From the NCBI GenBank assembly GCA_902786245.1, contig CADABS010000013.1:1-43810 (forward strand): a stretch of DNA of 43,810 nucleotides, written 5' to 3'. Both the position numbers and the translations under genes were made by a program. How positions within the stretch are numbered: position 1 is the stretch's first letter; each line of letters opens with the position of its first letter. The notes under the pieces were generated by a model. It saw only the letters and a list, made by a program, of their open reading frames with translations. It was not told the DNA's origin and did not search any database. The stretch comes from an uncultured Erysipelotrichaceae bacterium (GTDB lineage: Bacteria > Bacillota_I > Bacilli_A > Erysipelotrichales > Erysipelotrichaceae). This document shows positions 15,725 through 23,905 of the stretch, one piece after another.

Positions 15725-16780
15725 ATGACTGCAAAAACACCCTTATATGATGAACATGCGGCTCTGAACGGCAGAATCGTAGACTTCGCAGGGTATTTTC
15801 TTCCTGTGCAGTATCCGACCGGTGTCATTCAGGAACATATGGCTGTGCGTGAAAAAGCCGGACTGTTTGATGTCTCACACATGGGCGAAGTGACATTCAG
15901 CGGCAAAGATGCGCTGGCAAACCTGAATTACATTCTGACCAATGACTATACGAATCTGAAGACGGGCCGGGTACGCTATGGCGTCATGTGCTATGAAGAC
16001 GGCGGATGCGTCGATGACCTGATTGTCTACCGGATGGGTGAAGAGGACTTCTTCGTCGTTGTCAATGCATCGAACCGGGAGAAAGATGTTGCCTGGATGA
16101 AGGAACATCTGCAGGGCGATGTCACATTCAAAGACGTATCGGATGAATATGCCGAACTTGCACTGCAGGGACCGCTGTCCGGTGAAATTCTCGGAAAGTA
16201 TACGGAACTGCCGCAGAAGTACTACAGCTTTATCAAAACGACGATCCTGGGAAAGGATGTCATCGTATCCCAGACCGGCTATACCGGCGAATACGGCTTT
16301 GAAATCTACTGTGCACCGCAGGATGCGGTGGAAATCTGGCGGGAGCTGCTCAAAGATGAGCGGGTCATTCCGTGCGGTCTCGGAGCCAGAGATACGCTCC
16401 GTCTGGAAGCGTCCATGCCGCTGTACGGACATGAAATGGATGAAACCATCAGCCCGCTTGAAACAGGTCTGGACTTCGGCGTGAAGATGAACAAAGACTT
16501 CATCGGCCGCGATGCGATCGCATCGAGAACCAACCGCCACCGGATCGGCATCAAGATCACCGGCAGAGGCATTGCCCGCGAACACTGCGATGTATATATC
16601 TCAGATGCATGTGTCGGCCATACCACATCGGGTACGCACTGCCCGTATCTCAAGGGGGCTTATGCAATGGCGCTGGTCGATCAGGCATATGAACCGGGCA
16701 CACCGGTGCTGGTCGATGTCAGAGGCAGAAAAATCGAAGGCGTTGTAACGGAACTTCCGTTCTATAAAAGAAGCAAATAA
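15725..16780 (+). CDS. gcvT: Glycine cleavage system T protein (aminomethyltransferase)
   Basis: A 351-residue T protein. It transfers the methylene group from the aminomethyl-lipoyl arm of GcvH to tetrahydrofolate and releases ammonia. Conserved features include the opening LYDEHAALNG and VDFAGYFLPVQY, the SHMGE segment, LALQGPLS in the middle, SQTGYTGEYGFEIY, GARDTLRLEA with PLYGHEMD, and GLDFGVK. Length matches the family. ATG 15725 is chosen because the sequence before it is not GcvT-like and GGAGG (15709-15713) lies 11 bases upstream. It opens the gcv operon. No glycine riboswitch is apparent in the 147 bases before it, so control is not evident; a TACAAT at 15682-15687 may be its -10. 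Confidence 0.95.
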   Translation: MTAKTPLYDEHAALNGRIVDFAGYFLPVQYPTGVIQEHMAVREKAGLFDVSHMGEVTFSGKDALANLNYILTNDYTNLKTGRVRYGVMCYEDGGCVDDLIVYRMGEEDFFVVVNASNREKDVAWMKEHLQGDVTFKDVSDEYAELALQGPLSGEILGKYTELPQKYYSFIKTTILGKDVIVSQTGYTGEYGFEIYCAPQDAVEIWRELLKDERVIPCGLGARDTLRLEASMPLYGHEMDETISPLETGLDFGVKMNKDFIGRDAIASRTNRHRIGIKITGRGIAREHCDVYISDACVGHTTSGTHCPYLKGAYAMALVDQAYEPGTPVLVDVRGRKIEGVVTELPFYKRSK

Positions 16781-16794
16781 AGGAGATCAGAGAA

Positions 16795-17175
16795 ATGAAA
16801 ACACCTGCTGAATTAAAGTATGCAAAAACACATGAATGGGTCAGATTCACATCTGAAACGGAATGCGAAGTCGGCCTGAGCGACTATGCCCAGGATGCAC
16901 TGGGCGACCTGGTATTCGTCAACCTGCCGGAAGTCGATGCGGCAGCTGTCAAGGGTGAAACCATCTGCGACGTCGAATCCGTCAAGGCTGTATCCGATGT
17001 ATATGCACCTGTATCCGGCACTGTCTGCGAAGTCAATGAAGAACTGCTCGACAGCCCGGAAAAGATCAACAGCGATCCGTACGGCGCATGGCTGTTCAGA
17101 CTGACAGACGTAACGGATACCGATGACCTGATGGATGCCGAGGCATATATCAGCTGCTGCGAAGAAGAGGCATAA
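16795..17175 (+). CDS. gcvH: Glycine cleavage system H protein
   Basis: A 126-residue lipoyl carrier protein that shuttles the aminomethyl intermediate between the P, T and L proteins. The lipoylation site is Lys64 in DVESVKAVSD, preceded by the conserved GETICDVES and followed by VYAPVSG. THEWV near the N-terminus and the NSDPYG-x-WLF motif near the C-terminus are standard for the family. AAAGGAG lies eleven bases upstream, in the 14-base gap after gcvT. The lipoate-protein ligase in the same operon is the likely enzyme that attaches its cofactor. Confidence 0.96.
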   Translation: MKTPAELKYAKTHEWVRFTSETECEVGLSDYAQDALGDLVFVNLPEVDAAAVKGETICDVESVKAVSDVYAPVSGTVCEVNEELLDSPEKINSDPYGAWLFRLTDVTDTDDLMDAEAYISCCEEEA

Positions 17176-17179
17176 GGAT

Positions 17180-18475
17180 ATGGGCAGCTATATTCCTTCA
17201 ACATCTGCGCAGCGGGAAGAAATGCTGAAGGAAGCAGGCTTCGAAACGATCGATGACCTGTACCGGGATATACCGGATGATCTGAAAGTCAGAGGCGGTC
17301 TGCAGCTGCCGGAAGGCTGCAGCGAACTGGAAACAGACCGGATCATGCGTTCCCTTGCGCGGAAAAATGTTGTCTATGACTCTGTATTCAGAGGTGCCGG
17401 TGCCTATCGGCATTACATCCCGGCAATCGTGAAGAGCGTTGTATCCAAGGAAGAATTCGTCACGGCATATACACCGTATCAGGCGGAAATCTCACAGGGT
17501 GTTCTTCAGTCGATTTTCGAATACCAGACGATGATCTGCGAACTGACCGGCATGGATGTATCCAACGCATCTGTCTATGACGGCGCAACTGCAGCCGCAG
17601 AAGCGGTATCGATGTGCCGTACACCGAAGAAGACAAAGGTGCTCGTATCGGAAGCCGTGCATCCGGATGTGCTCAAAGTCATCCGTACATACTGCTGGGC
17701 AGCCGGTGACGAAGTTGTCACGGTACCGGTATGCGATGGAAAGACAGCGGTTCCTGATTTCAGCGATCCCGCAGTTTCCTGCATCTATCTGCAGCAGCCG
17801 AATTTCTTCGGTGTCATCGAAGATGCCAAAGAGATCGGAGCAGCTGCCCATGAAGCAGGTGTGAAGATGATCCTCGGCATGGATCCCTTTGCCATGTGCC
17901 TGCTGCCCTCACCGGCAGAATACGGTGCGGATATCGCCGTCGGCGAAGGACAGCCGCTGGGCATGCCTCTTTCCTATGGCGGACCGTATCTCGGCTTCAT
18001 GGCCGCATCGGAAAAGATGATGCGTAAGCTGCCGGGCAGAATCGTCGGCAGAACAGCGGATGATCAGGGCAGAACTGCATATGTACTGACACTGCAGGCC
18101 CGTGAACAGCATATCCGCCGTGAAAAGGCATCTTCCAATATCTGTTCCAACGAAGCACTGTGTGCGCTGACCGCAGCTGTCTATCTCAGCGCGATGGGAC
18201 CGGAAGGTATGAAAGAAGCGGCTTCCCAGTGCTATGCGAAGGCGCATTATCTCGCATCCGAACTGGAAAAAGCAGGACTGAAGAGAAGATACAGTTCCGA
18301 CTTCTTCTGCGAGTTTGTCACGGAATGCAGCGATCCGGAAGGACTCAATGCAAAGCTTGCGGAAAAGGGCATTCTGGGCGGTCTGCCGGTTGACGGCGGC
18401 ATCCTGTGGTGCGTTACGGAAATGAATACAAAAGCAGAGATGGATCTGCTCGTAAAGGAGGCAGCAGCTGTATGA
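17180..18475 (+). CDS. gcvPA: Glycine dehydrogenase (decarboxylating) subunit 1
   Basis: A 431-residue first subunit of the split P protein. With GcvPB it decarboxylates glycine using PLP and passes the aminomethyl group to GcvH. Typical features are YIPST near the N-terminus, the Y-x-PYQ-x-E-x-SQG segment (YTPYQAEISQG), ITELTG-like ICELTGMDVSNAS, and GRIVGRT-x-D with LTLQAREQHIRREKASSNICSN near residue 310. Length is right for the subunit. GAGG in the end of gcvH serves as the ribosome site. The 3' end overlaps gcvPB by four bases (ATGA). Confidence 0.95.
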   Translation: MGSYIPSTSAQREEMLKEAGFETIDDLYRDIPDDLKVRGGLQLPEGCSELETDRIMRSLARKNVVYDSVFRGAGAYRHYIPAIVKSVVSKEEFVTAYTPYQAEISQGVLQSIFEYQTMICELTGMDVSNASVYDGATAAAEAVSMCRTPKKTKVLVSEAVHPDVLKVIRTYCWAAGDEVVTVPVCDGKTAVPDFSDPAVSCIYLQQPNFFGVIEDAKEIGAAAHEAGVKMILGMDPFAMCLLPSPAEYGADIAVGEGQPLGMPLSYGGPYLGFMAASEKMMRKLPGRIVGRTADDQGRTAYVLTLQAREQHIRREKASSNICSNEALCALTAAVYLSAMGPEGMKEAASQCYAKAHYLASELEKAGLKRRYSSDFFCEFVTECSDPEGLNAKLAEKGILGGLPVDGGILWCVTEMNTKAEMDLLVKEAAAV

Positions 18476-19899
18476 AAACACTGTTTGAACGCAGCGTAAG
18501 CGGCAGACGCTGCTCAATTCTTCCGGCCTGCGATGTACCTGCATGCGCACCGGAACAGACAAGAGAAAAACAGCTCCGGCTGCCGGAACTGTCGGAAACC
18601 GATATCAGCCGCCATTATACGGAACTGGCGAAGCAGACATTCGGTGTCAATGACGGTTTCTATCCGCTGGGAAGCTGTACGATGAAGTACAATCCCAAGA
18701 TCAATGAGACCGCAGCCGGCCTGCCGGGATTCACAGATGTGCATCCGACGCAGGATGATGCCCAGGGCAGCATGGAACTGCTGGCGGAAGCAGAAAAGAA
18801 ACTGTGCGAGATCACCGGCATGGACGCAATGACATTCCAGCCCGCAGCCGGTGCCCATGGCGAACTGACCGGTCTGATGCTGATCAAGAGATACCATGAA
18901 CTGCACGGCAATACGGAAAGAAATGTCATCATCGTTCCGGACTCTGCCCATGGAACCAATCCGGCAAGTTCGGCAATGTGCGGTTTCAAAGTCGTCAATA
19001 TTCCTTCCGCTCCGGACGGATGCGTCGATCTGGAAAAACTGAAAGAAGCATGCGGCAGCGATACTGCCGGCCTGATGCTGACGAATCCGAATACACTTGG
19101 CATCTTTGATAAAAACATCAAAGAAATCACCCGCATCGTGCATGATGCAGGCGGATTATGCTATTACGACGGTGCCAATCTGAACGCTGTCATGGGTATT
19201 GTCAGACCGGGTGACATGGGCTTTGACTGCATCCATCTCAACCTGCATAAGTCATTCTCGACACCGCACGGCGGCGGCGGTCCGGGCAGCGGTCCGGTCG
19301 GCTGCAAATCCTTCCTGGAGCCGTATCTGCCGGATGCGAAGATCGTCTGTGAAAACGGAAAATATGCATGGCAGGCAAGAGGCGAAGAAAGCATCGGCGC
19401 AATGCGCAGCTTCCATGGAAACTTCCTGGTTGTCGTCAAGGCATTTACCTATCTGACGATGCTGGGCAGAGAAGGCGTACCGGAAGTTGCCCGCAATGCC
19501 GTGCTGAATGCGAATTACCTCAAGCATCTGCTGGAAGGCACATATGAGACCGCAACAGAAGGAACATGCATGCACGAATTCGTTCTGACCTTGGAAAGTC
19601 TGAAGAAGGAAAACGGCGTCAGTGCCATGGATATTGCCAAAGCCCTGCAGGACTGCGGCATCCATCCTCCGACAATGTACTTCCCGCTGAATGTGCATGA
19701 AGCGCTGATGGTCGAACCGACCGAAACAGAATCGAAAGAAACGCTGGACAATGCCGCAAAGGCATTCCTGGATGTATACGCGAAAGCGCTGGAAGATCCG
19801 GAATACATGCATCATACCCCTTACAATTCACCGATCAGCCGTCCGGACGAGGTCACAGCGGCCCGCCATCCGGTTCTGCGCTGCCAGATCGATGATTGA
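18472..19899 (+). CDS. gcvPB: Glycine dehydrogenase (decarboxylating) subunit 2
   Basis: A 475-residue second subunit of the P protein, carrying the PLP site. Lys260 in NLHKSFSTPHGGGGPGSGP is the expected Schiff-base lysine followed by the glycine-rich loop. Upstream are FYPLGSCTMKYNPK, QPAAGAHGE and DSAHGTNPASS, all standard for GcvPB. AAAGGAGG lies about ten bases before the ATG, inside gcvPA. The gene overlaps the lipoate ligase start at its 3' end by eight bases, so translation of all six genes is probably coupled. Confidence 0.95.
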   Translation: MKTLFERSVSGRRCSILPACDVPACAPEQTREKQLRLPELSETDISRHYTELAKQTFGVNDGFYPLGSCTMKYNPKINETAAGLPGFTDVHPTQDDAQGSMELLAEAEKKLCEITGMDAMTFQPAAGAHGELTGLMLIKRYHELHGNTERNVIIVPDSAHGTNPASSAMCGFKVVNIPSAPDGCVDLEKLKEACGSDTAGLMLTNPNTLGIFDKNIKEITRIVHDAGGLCYYDGANLNAVMGIVRPGDMGFDCIHLNLHKSFSTPHGGGGPGSGPVGCKSFLEPYLPDAKIVCENGKYAWQARGEESIGAMRSFHGNFLVVVKAFTYLTMLGREGVPEVARNAVLNANYLKHLLEGTYETATEGTCMHEFVLTLESLKKENGVSAMDIAKALQDCGIHPPTMYFPLNVHEALMVEPTETESKETLDNAAKAFLDVYAKALEDPEYMHHTPYNSPISRPDEVTAARHPVLRCQIDD

Positions 19900-20887
19900 A
19901 CATCTGCGGGTATTCACTGCCGCAGGATTTGATCCCGTGATCAATCTCGCGGCGGAAACTGCTCTGATGGAATCGGTCAGAGAAGGGGAGATGATCCTGT
20001 ATCTCTGGCAGAATGACCATACGGTCGTCATCGGCAGAAATCAGAATATTTACAGAGAATGCAGCCTCGCTGCCATGGATGCGGACGGTATTACAGCCGT
20101 CCGCCGTCCTTCCGGCGGCGGTGCTGTTTATCATGATAAGGGGAATCTCAATTTCACATTGATCACCGCTTCAGCGGATCACTCGATTGCCCGCCAGACC
20201 GAAACGATTATCAAAGCGCTGAAAGACTGCGGCATCGATGCGCAGCGGTCCGGCCGCAATGATATTCTCGTGCAGGGCAGAAAGGTATCCGGCAATGCCT
20301 ATTTCAATTCGCATGGCCACTCTCTGCACCATGGCACGCTGCTGCTCAGCTGCGATCTTGCGGTACTGGGCAGATATCTGAAGCCTTCAGCGGAGAAACT
20401 GAAGTCCAAAGGCGTGGATTCTGTCCGCAGCCGGGTCATGAATCTGCAGGAAATACTGCCGCAGATCAGTGTACCGATAATGCATCAGCGCATCATTCAT
20501 GCCTTTGAACAGGAATACGGCTGTACGGCAGAAGAGCACCCGGGACCGGATGCGGAGCGATGGAAAGAACTTTCCCGGCTGTACGGGAGTCCGGAGTGGA
20601 TCTACGGGATGAATCCGACATTCACCCATGAGGTATCCGGACGGTTTGCCTGGGGCGGTGCGGAAGCAGGCTTCACATTGAAAGACGGAATGATGCACAA
20701 TGTGCATATCTGGTCGGATTCCATGGAACCTGCGCGCATTGAAGCAGTCAGAAACATACTGGAAGGACATCTGCTGGATGCGGAAAGCCTCAGAAAAACA
20801 GCAGAAACCTTCAATGACAATACGATAGAAAAAGATATCATTCATCTGATACTGAAAGAGGAACGGATATGGCAGAATATGATCTGA
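19892..20887 (+). CDS. lplA: Lipoate-protein ligase
   Basis: A 331-residue lipoate-protein ligase that activates lipoate with ATP and attaches it to a lysine of carrier proteins, here presumably Lys64 of GcvH. The key motifs are VVIGRNQN, RRPSGGGAVYHD and the ATP-site lysine Lys131 in GRKVSGNAYF. The C-terminal domain of about 90 residues (from about 240) resembles the accessory domain of LplA, which supports the first half-reaction. The start at ATG 19892 lies inside the end of gcvPB, and the last 19 bases overlap lpdA. Placement within the gcv operon suggests dependence on scavenged lipoate; no lipoate synthase is seen in the window. Confidence 0.93.
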   Translation: MIEHLRVFTAAGFDPVINLAAETALMESVREGEMILYLWQNDHTVVIGRNQNIYRECSLAAMDADGITAVRRPSGGGAVYHDKGNLNFTLITASADHSIARQTETIIKALKDCGIDAQRSGRNDILVQGRKVSGNAYFNSHGHSLHHGTLLLSCDLAVLGRYLKPSAEKLKSKGVDSVRSRVMNLQEILPQISVPIMHQRIIHAFEQEYGCTAEEHPGPDAERWKELSRLYGSPEWIYGMNPTFTHEVSGRFAWGGAEAGFTLKDGMMHNVHIWSDSMEPARIEAVRNILEGHLLDAESLRKTAETFNDNTIEKDIIHLILKEERIWQNMI

Positions 20888-22230
20888 TCATCATCGGCGG
20901 CGGACCGGCCGGATATGCGGCTGCTTTTGAGGCAGCTGCCAGCGGTCTGAAAACATGCATTGCGGAAAAAGCGGAAACCGGCGGCACCTGTCTGAACCGG
21001 GGCTGTGTACCGACCAAGACACTGGTCCATACAGCCGATCTGTACCGCGATCTCTGCCATGGCAGCGACATCGGCATCATCGCCGATCATATGGAAATCG
21101 ATACAGAAGCGCTCCTGCAGAAAAAAGAAGCAGTCGTATCGCAGCTGCGGGACGGTCTGGAAAAACAGATCAGAGCCGCAAAGATCGGCCTGATCCATGA
21201 GAAGGCTGTCATCACCGGCAGCCATACGGTACGGATCGGTGAAACAGAGCATACGGCAGAGAATATTCTCGTCGCCGGCGGCAGTGTTCCTCTGGTTCCG
21301 CCGATCGATGGCAGCGGTCTGCCAGGTGTCATTACCAGCGATGACATTCTCAGAGATCTGCCGTCCTATAAAGAACTCGTTATTATCGGCGGCGGCGTCA
21401 TCGGCTGTGAAATTGCCGGCATCTATGAATCGCTCGGTACGAAAATAACGGTCATCGAAGCACTGGATACGCTTCTTCCTTCCCTCGACAGCGAATGCGG
21501 CAGAAGCCTCGCAATGCAGTTCAAGAAAAGGGGCATCGACGTTCACTGCAAGGCAAGGGTACAGAAGATCGAACCGGCGGAAACAGGTCTGTGTGTGACC
21601 TATACGGAAAAAGATACGGAAAAGAATATCACTGCGGATGCGGTCCTGATGGCTGTCGGCAGAAAAGCCGTGACCGACATGTTTGAAATTGAACCGCCGC
21701 AGATGGAAAGGGGCAGGATCATCGTTGATGAAAACTGTGAGACTTCCATCAAAGGCATCTATGCGGCCGGTGATGCGGCTGCCGGATATCCCCAGCTGGC
21801 CCATGCGGCCATGGCAATGGGTGTCAATGCGGTATGTGCCATGCGCAGAGTCCCGGCGAAGCGGGATCTCTCGCTGATTCCTTCCGGTGTCTATGTATCG
21901 CCGGAAATCGCTTCTGCCGGCATGTCTGAGAAAGAAGCGGCAGAAAAGGGAATCGAAGCATGCACTGCCAAGGCTAATACAATGGCAAATGCCCGTTCGC
22001 TGATTGCCTCGGGTGAAAGAGGATTCATCAAGGTGACCGCTGAAAAGGGAACCGGAAGGCTGCTGGGGGCGGTCATGTACTGCGAAAGAGCGACCGATCT
22101 GATCCAGGAAGCGGCTGCGGCGATCGCGGCGGGAATGACGGTTTCACAGCTTCTCTCGCTGATCCACGGGCATCCGACGTTCTCGGAAATCTTTGTCAGT
22201 GCACTGGAAGCAGCGGAAAAGAAGATCTGA
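20869..22230 (+). CDS. lpdA: Dihydrolipoyl dehydrogenase (L protein)
   Basis: A 453-residue FAD-dependent disulfide oxidoreductase that reoxidises the dihydrolipoyl arm of GcvH with NAD+. The FAD-binding motif IIIGGGPAGYAA is at 7-18. The redox disulfide is Cys41/Cys46 in GGTCLNRGCVPTK. The NAD-binding motif is VIIGGGVIGCE, the second FAD motif is GIYAAGDAA, and the catalytic His-Glu region is HGHPTFSE near the C-terminus. It completes the glycine cleavage set, and it is the last gene of the run. A weak GACCG/CGGTC hairpin lies just after the stop, without a T run. Confidence 0.94.
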   Translation: MAEYDLIIIGGGPAGYAAAFEAAASGLKTCIAEKAETGGTCLNRGCVPTKTLVHTADLYRDLCHGSDIGIIADHMEIDTEALLQKKEAVVSQLRDGLEKQIRAAKIGLIHEKAVITGSHTVRIGETEHTAENILVAGGSVPLVPPIDGSGLPGVITSDDILRDLPSYKELVIIGGGVIGCEIAGIYESLGTKITVIEALDTLLPSLDSECGRSLAMQFKKRGIDVHCKARVQKIEPAETGLCVTYTEKDTEKNITADAVLMAVGRKAVTDMFEIEPPQMERGRIIVDENCETSIKGIYAAGDAAAGYPQLAHAAMAMGVNAVCAMRRVPAKRDLSLIPSGVYVSPEIASAGMSEKEAAEKGIEACTAKANTMANARSLIASGERGFIKVTAEKGTGRLLGAVMYCERATDLIQEAAAAIAAGMTVSQLLSLIHGHPTFSEIFVSALEAAEKKI

Positions 22231-22289
22231 TGTCTTTGTGCCTGACCGTCCGGTCATTATGGAAATGTGCTGAAAACCCTGATTCGGGG

Positions 22290-22295
22290 TATAAT
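22290..22295 (+). promoter_or_regulatory. -10 element for the zinc-ribbon gene
   Basis: A perfect TATAAT lies 34 bases before ATG 22330. The -35 is poor. It indicates that the next gene has its own promoter rather than only read-through from lpdA. Confidence 0.5.
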
Positions 22296-22329
22296 AATTC
22301 TGCAGGTCATATACCTGCCGGAGAGTCAT

Positions 22330-22749
22330 ATGGCAAAAAAGAAAAAAATGAAAAAGGGCAAAGGACTGCGCCGGCTGCCTGCAGAAACACAGCCGGCTGT
22401 GCAGGAAACAGAGACGTTTACAGATGCTCTGTTTGAAGGTGAAGCAGATGCGCCGGATTATGCGGAAGAACCCGCAGTTATTGAACCGGAGACGGTTTCT
22501 GAAGAACCGGCGGCAGCTGCAGAAGAACCGGAAATCACGGAAACAAAGCCTGTTTCCGTCACAGAGGATTTCATAGAAAAACATCAGGTCCGCTTTGAAG
22601 AAGCGCCGCACTGGATCCATGAACAGGTGGAGGACCCTTCCTATATCGGAGGTGTCCGCTATCTGCGCAACTGCCGGTGCAGTGTATGCGGAAATGAAGT
22701 CAATATGGAAAAGCCCGTCTGTCCGGCCTGCGGGGCAAAAATGGCATAA
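22330..22749 (+). CDS. Small acidic protein with lysine-rich N-terminus and C-terminal zinc ribbon
   Basis: A 139-residue protein I do not recognise. The first 20 residues are strongly basic (AKKKKMKKGKG), the middle (about 25-85) is low-complexity, rich in Glu, Ala and Pro and probably disordered, and the last 50 residues are ordered. That end contains two C-x2-C pairs (CSVCGNE and CPACGAK) preceded by another Cys in RNCRC, which forms a zinc ribbon. ATG 22330 has GGAGAG upstream; an earlier in-frame ATG at 22267 precedes the -10 and cannot be used from that promoter. A basic tail plus a zinc ribbon suggests contact with nucleic acid or ribosomes, which is an inference only. Confidence 0.75.
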   Translation: MAKKKKMKKGKGLRRLPAETQPAVQETETFTDALFEGEADAPDYAEEPAVIEPETVSEEPAAAAEEPEITETKPVSVTEDFIEKHQVRFEEAPHWIHEQVEDPSYIGGVRYLRNCRCSVCGNEVNMEKPVCPACGAKMA

Positions 22750-22750
22750 A

Positions 22751-22764
22751 AGGACTGCAGTCCT
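22751..22764. other. 14-bp perfect palindrome after the zinc-ribbon gene
   Basis: AGGACTGCAGTCCT is a perfect palindrome two bases after the stop codon. It has no T run, so it is not a standard terminator, but it lies just before the insertion-sequence remnant. Confidence 0.5.
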
Positions 22765-22802
22765 GATCTGAATCATCCGGGAAAGAAGATCCTGTATTCT
22801 TC

Positions 22803-22820
22803 CAATGTCATTAAGTTAAG
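22803..22820 (+). repeat. Terminal inverted repeat, left copy
   Basis: An 18-bp sequence (CAATGTCATTAAGTTAAG) identical to the reverse complement of 23318-23335. It marks the end of the element downstream of the transposase stop. Confidence 0.85.
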
Positions 22821-22851
22821 GACGGCATTGTAAAGTGAAAGATCTGAAAAG

Positions 22852-22904
22852 AAAAAGAATCAGGAAGTTTGAGAATAGAGACTCAGAAAATCCTGATTCT
22901 TTTT
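22852..22904. terminator. Long-loop 14-bp hairpin inside the IS remnant
   Basis: The arms AAAAAGAATCAGGA (22852-22865) and TCCTGATTCTTTTT (22891-22904) are perfectly complementary, with a 25-base loop. The A run on one side and T run on the other let it work as a terminator in both directions; this is common near IS ends, where it blocks transcription from outside. Confidence 0.6.
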
Positions 22905-23013
22905 TTGAAAAGAATAACGATCAATCAGACATTCATACACGCCAAAAAGAACAGCGCACGCTGAAATGATTAAAAACAGTTGTAACTGATGGAACACTGA
23001 TATATTGTGTTTG

Positions 23014-23317
23014 TTAAGCAGTATAGTATGAGGACGTCTTGGTCGACCGGGACCTCACATTACGACTATAAGATCTTCCTGGGCTGATTGGGATCAGGAA
23101 TTTTTTTATCCGCAATATCAGTTCACACTCATCCATCTCACCTTTCAGATATCTGTGTGCATTGGTCACGGCTGCTTTGAAACTGGATTTATATCTCCAT
23201 CTCCATTTGTCTTTACAGTCTGGCGGATTGTTGTTTGTGATCAGCTGACAGAAATTATAGAGAATCAGAGAGCCATTGTTTGGTTGAAAGTTTTTCATAC
23301 GGTAATCATTGCAATGT
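23014..23317 (-). pseudogene. Transposase C-terminal fragment
   Basis: About 100 residues in one frame ending at TAA 23014-23016. The visible pattern is SLILYNFCQLIT, then a basic/aromatic YKSSFKAAVTNAHRYLKG, and near the end FLIPISPGRSYSRNVRSRS. This tail is what I know from IS4-type transposases (the LP-x-RPGR...PR ending). There is no DDE catalytic region and no start codon of its own; the fragment joins almost directly to the terminal repeat at 23318. Confidence 0.65.
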
Positions 23318-23335
23318 CTTAACTTAATGACATTG
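23318..23335 (-). repeat. Terminal inverted repeat, right copy
   Basis: The reverse complement of the 18-bp repeat at 22803-22820, with no mismatch. It lies directly against the transposase fragment, which shows that the deletion removed everything between this end and the transposase C-terminus. Confidence 0.85.
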
Positions 23336-23372
23336 CTCCGTGAATCTTCTTTTTTATGGTGCAGAACAGCAG

Positions 23373-23378
23373 TATAAT
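23373..23378 (+). promoter_or_regulatory. -10 element almost touching the gtrA-like start codon
   Basis: TATAAT ends only eight bases before ATG 23387, so transcription would begin about at the start codon. No Shine-Dalgarno sequence is present. This implies a leaderless or nearly leaderless transcript. Confidence 0.5.
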
Positions 23379-23386
23379 AGCGCCGT

Positions 23387-23788
23387 ATGAAAGAATTCCT
23401 GCGTTTTGCAAAGTTTACATTCTTCTCCATCAGTGCCGGACTGATCGAAATTGCCACATTCACGGTGCTGAATGAGTTCATCCGTGCCCCGTACTGGATA
23501 TCCTACCTCTGCGGTCTGGTCCTTTCCGTGCTCTGGAATTTTACCCTGAACCGGAAATTTACCTTCCAGTCGGCCGGAAATGTTCCGGAAGCCATGATGA
23601 AGGTTGCGCTGTACTATCTGGTATTCACACCGGCTTCGACGATGCTGGAACACTGGCTGACGGCGGGTCTTGGCATCAATGAGTATATTGCGACAGCGGT
23701 CAATATGATATTGAATTTCACGACGGAATTTCTCTATCAGCGCTATTACGTCTTTGCTTCGACTATCGATACGGGAAAGAAACAGTAA
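23387..23788 (+). CDS. GtrA family membrane protein
   Basis: A 133-residue protein with four transmembrane segments (about 7-27, 35-52, 72-92, 98-118) and the GtrA features: FAKFTFFSISAGLIE at the start, a WNFTLNRKFTF motif after the second helix and a C-terminal NFTTEFLYQRYYVF motif that mirrors it. GtrA proteins are thought to flip lipid-linked sugars or to assist cell-surface glycan assembly. No glycosyltransferase is adjacent. There is no ribosome binding site before the ATG; the promoter -10 is eight bases upstream. Alternative internal starts would remove the conserved first helix, so I keep this start. A terminator follows at 23788-23809. Confidence 0.87.
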   Translation: MKEFLRFAKFTFFSISAGLIEIATFTVLNEFIRAPYWISYLCGLVLSVLWNFTLNRKFTFQSAGNVPEAMMKVALYYLVFTPASTMLEHWLTAGLGINEYIATAVNMILNFTTEFLYQRYYVFASTIDTGKKQ

Positions 23789-23809
23789 GCTGCTCCGGCG
23801 GCTTTTTTT
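23788..23809 (+). terminator. Terminator after the GtrA gene
   Basis: AGCTGC and GCGGCT pair (one G-T) around TCCG and run straight into seven T. It overlaps the last base of the stop codon. Confidence 0.65.
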
Positions 23810-23905
23810 CTTTGCGCACTGCAAAACCGGACCCGATTGCGGTCATGGCCGGTGCCGGTGCAGCCGGAATCATATTGCTTGGGATTTTCTGAAAGGGGAC
23901 AGAAA

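Larger units (their letters stand above)
22803..23335 (-). mobile_element. Internally deleted insertion sequence (533 bp) with perfect 18-bp terminal inverted repeats
   Basis: CAATGTCATTAAGTTAAG at 22803-22820 is repeated exactly in inverse orientation at 23318-23335. Between them, minus-strand reading gives only the C-terminal part of a transposase (23014-23317), so the N-terminal and catalytic regions have been lost. A 14-bp hairpin lies near the left end. The flanking bases show no clear target duplication. This element explains most of the 637-bp stretch between 22750 and 23386. It is non-autonomous, but with two intact ends it could still be moved by a full-length relative elsewhere. Confidence 0.75.

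Noticed and set aside
22791-23350. Target-site duplication around the IS remnant
   Set aside because: The bases flanking the two inverted repeats (…tattcttc and ctccgtga…) share no direct repeat of useful length.
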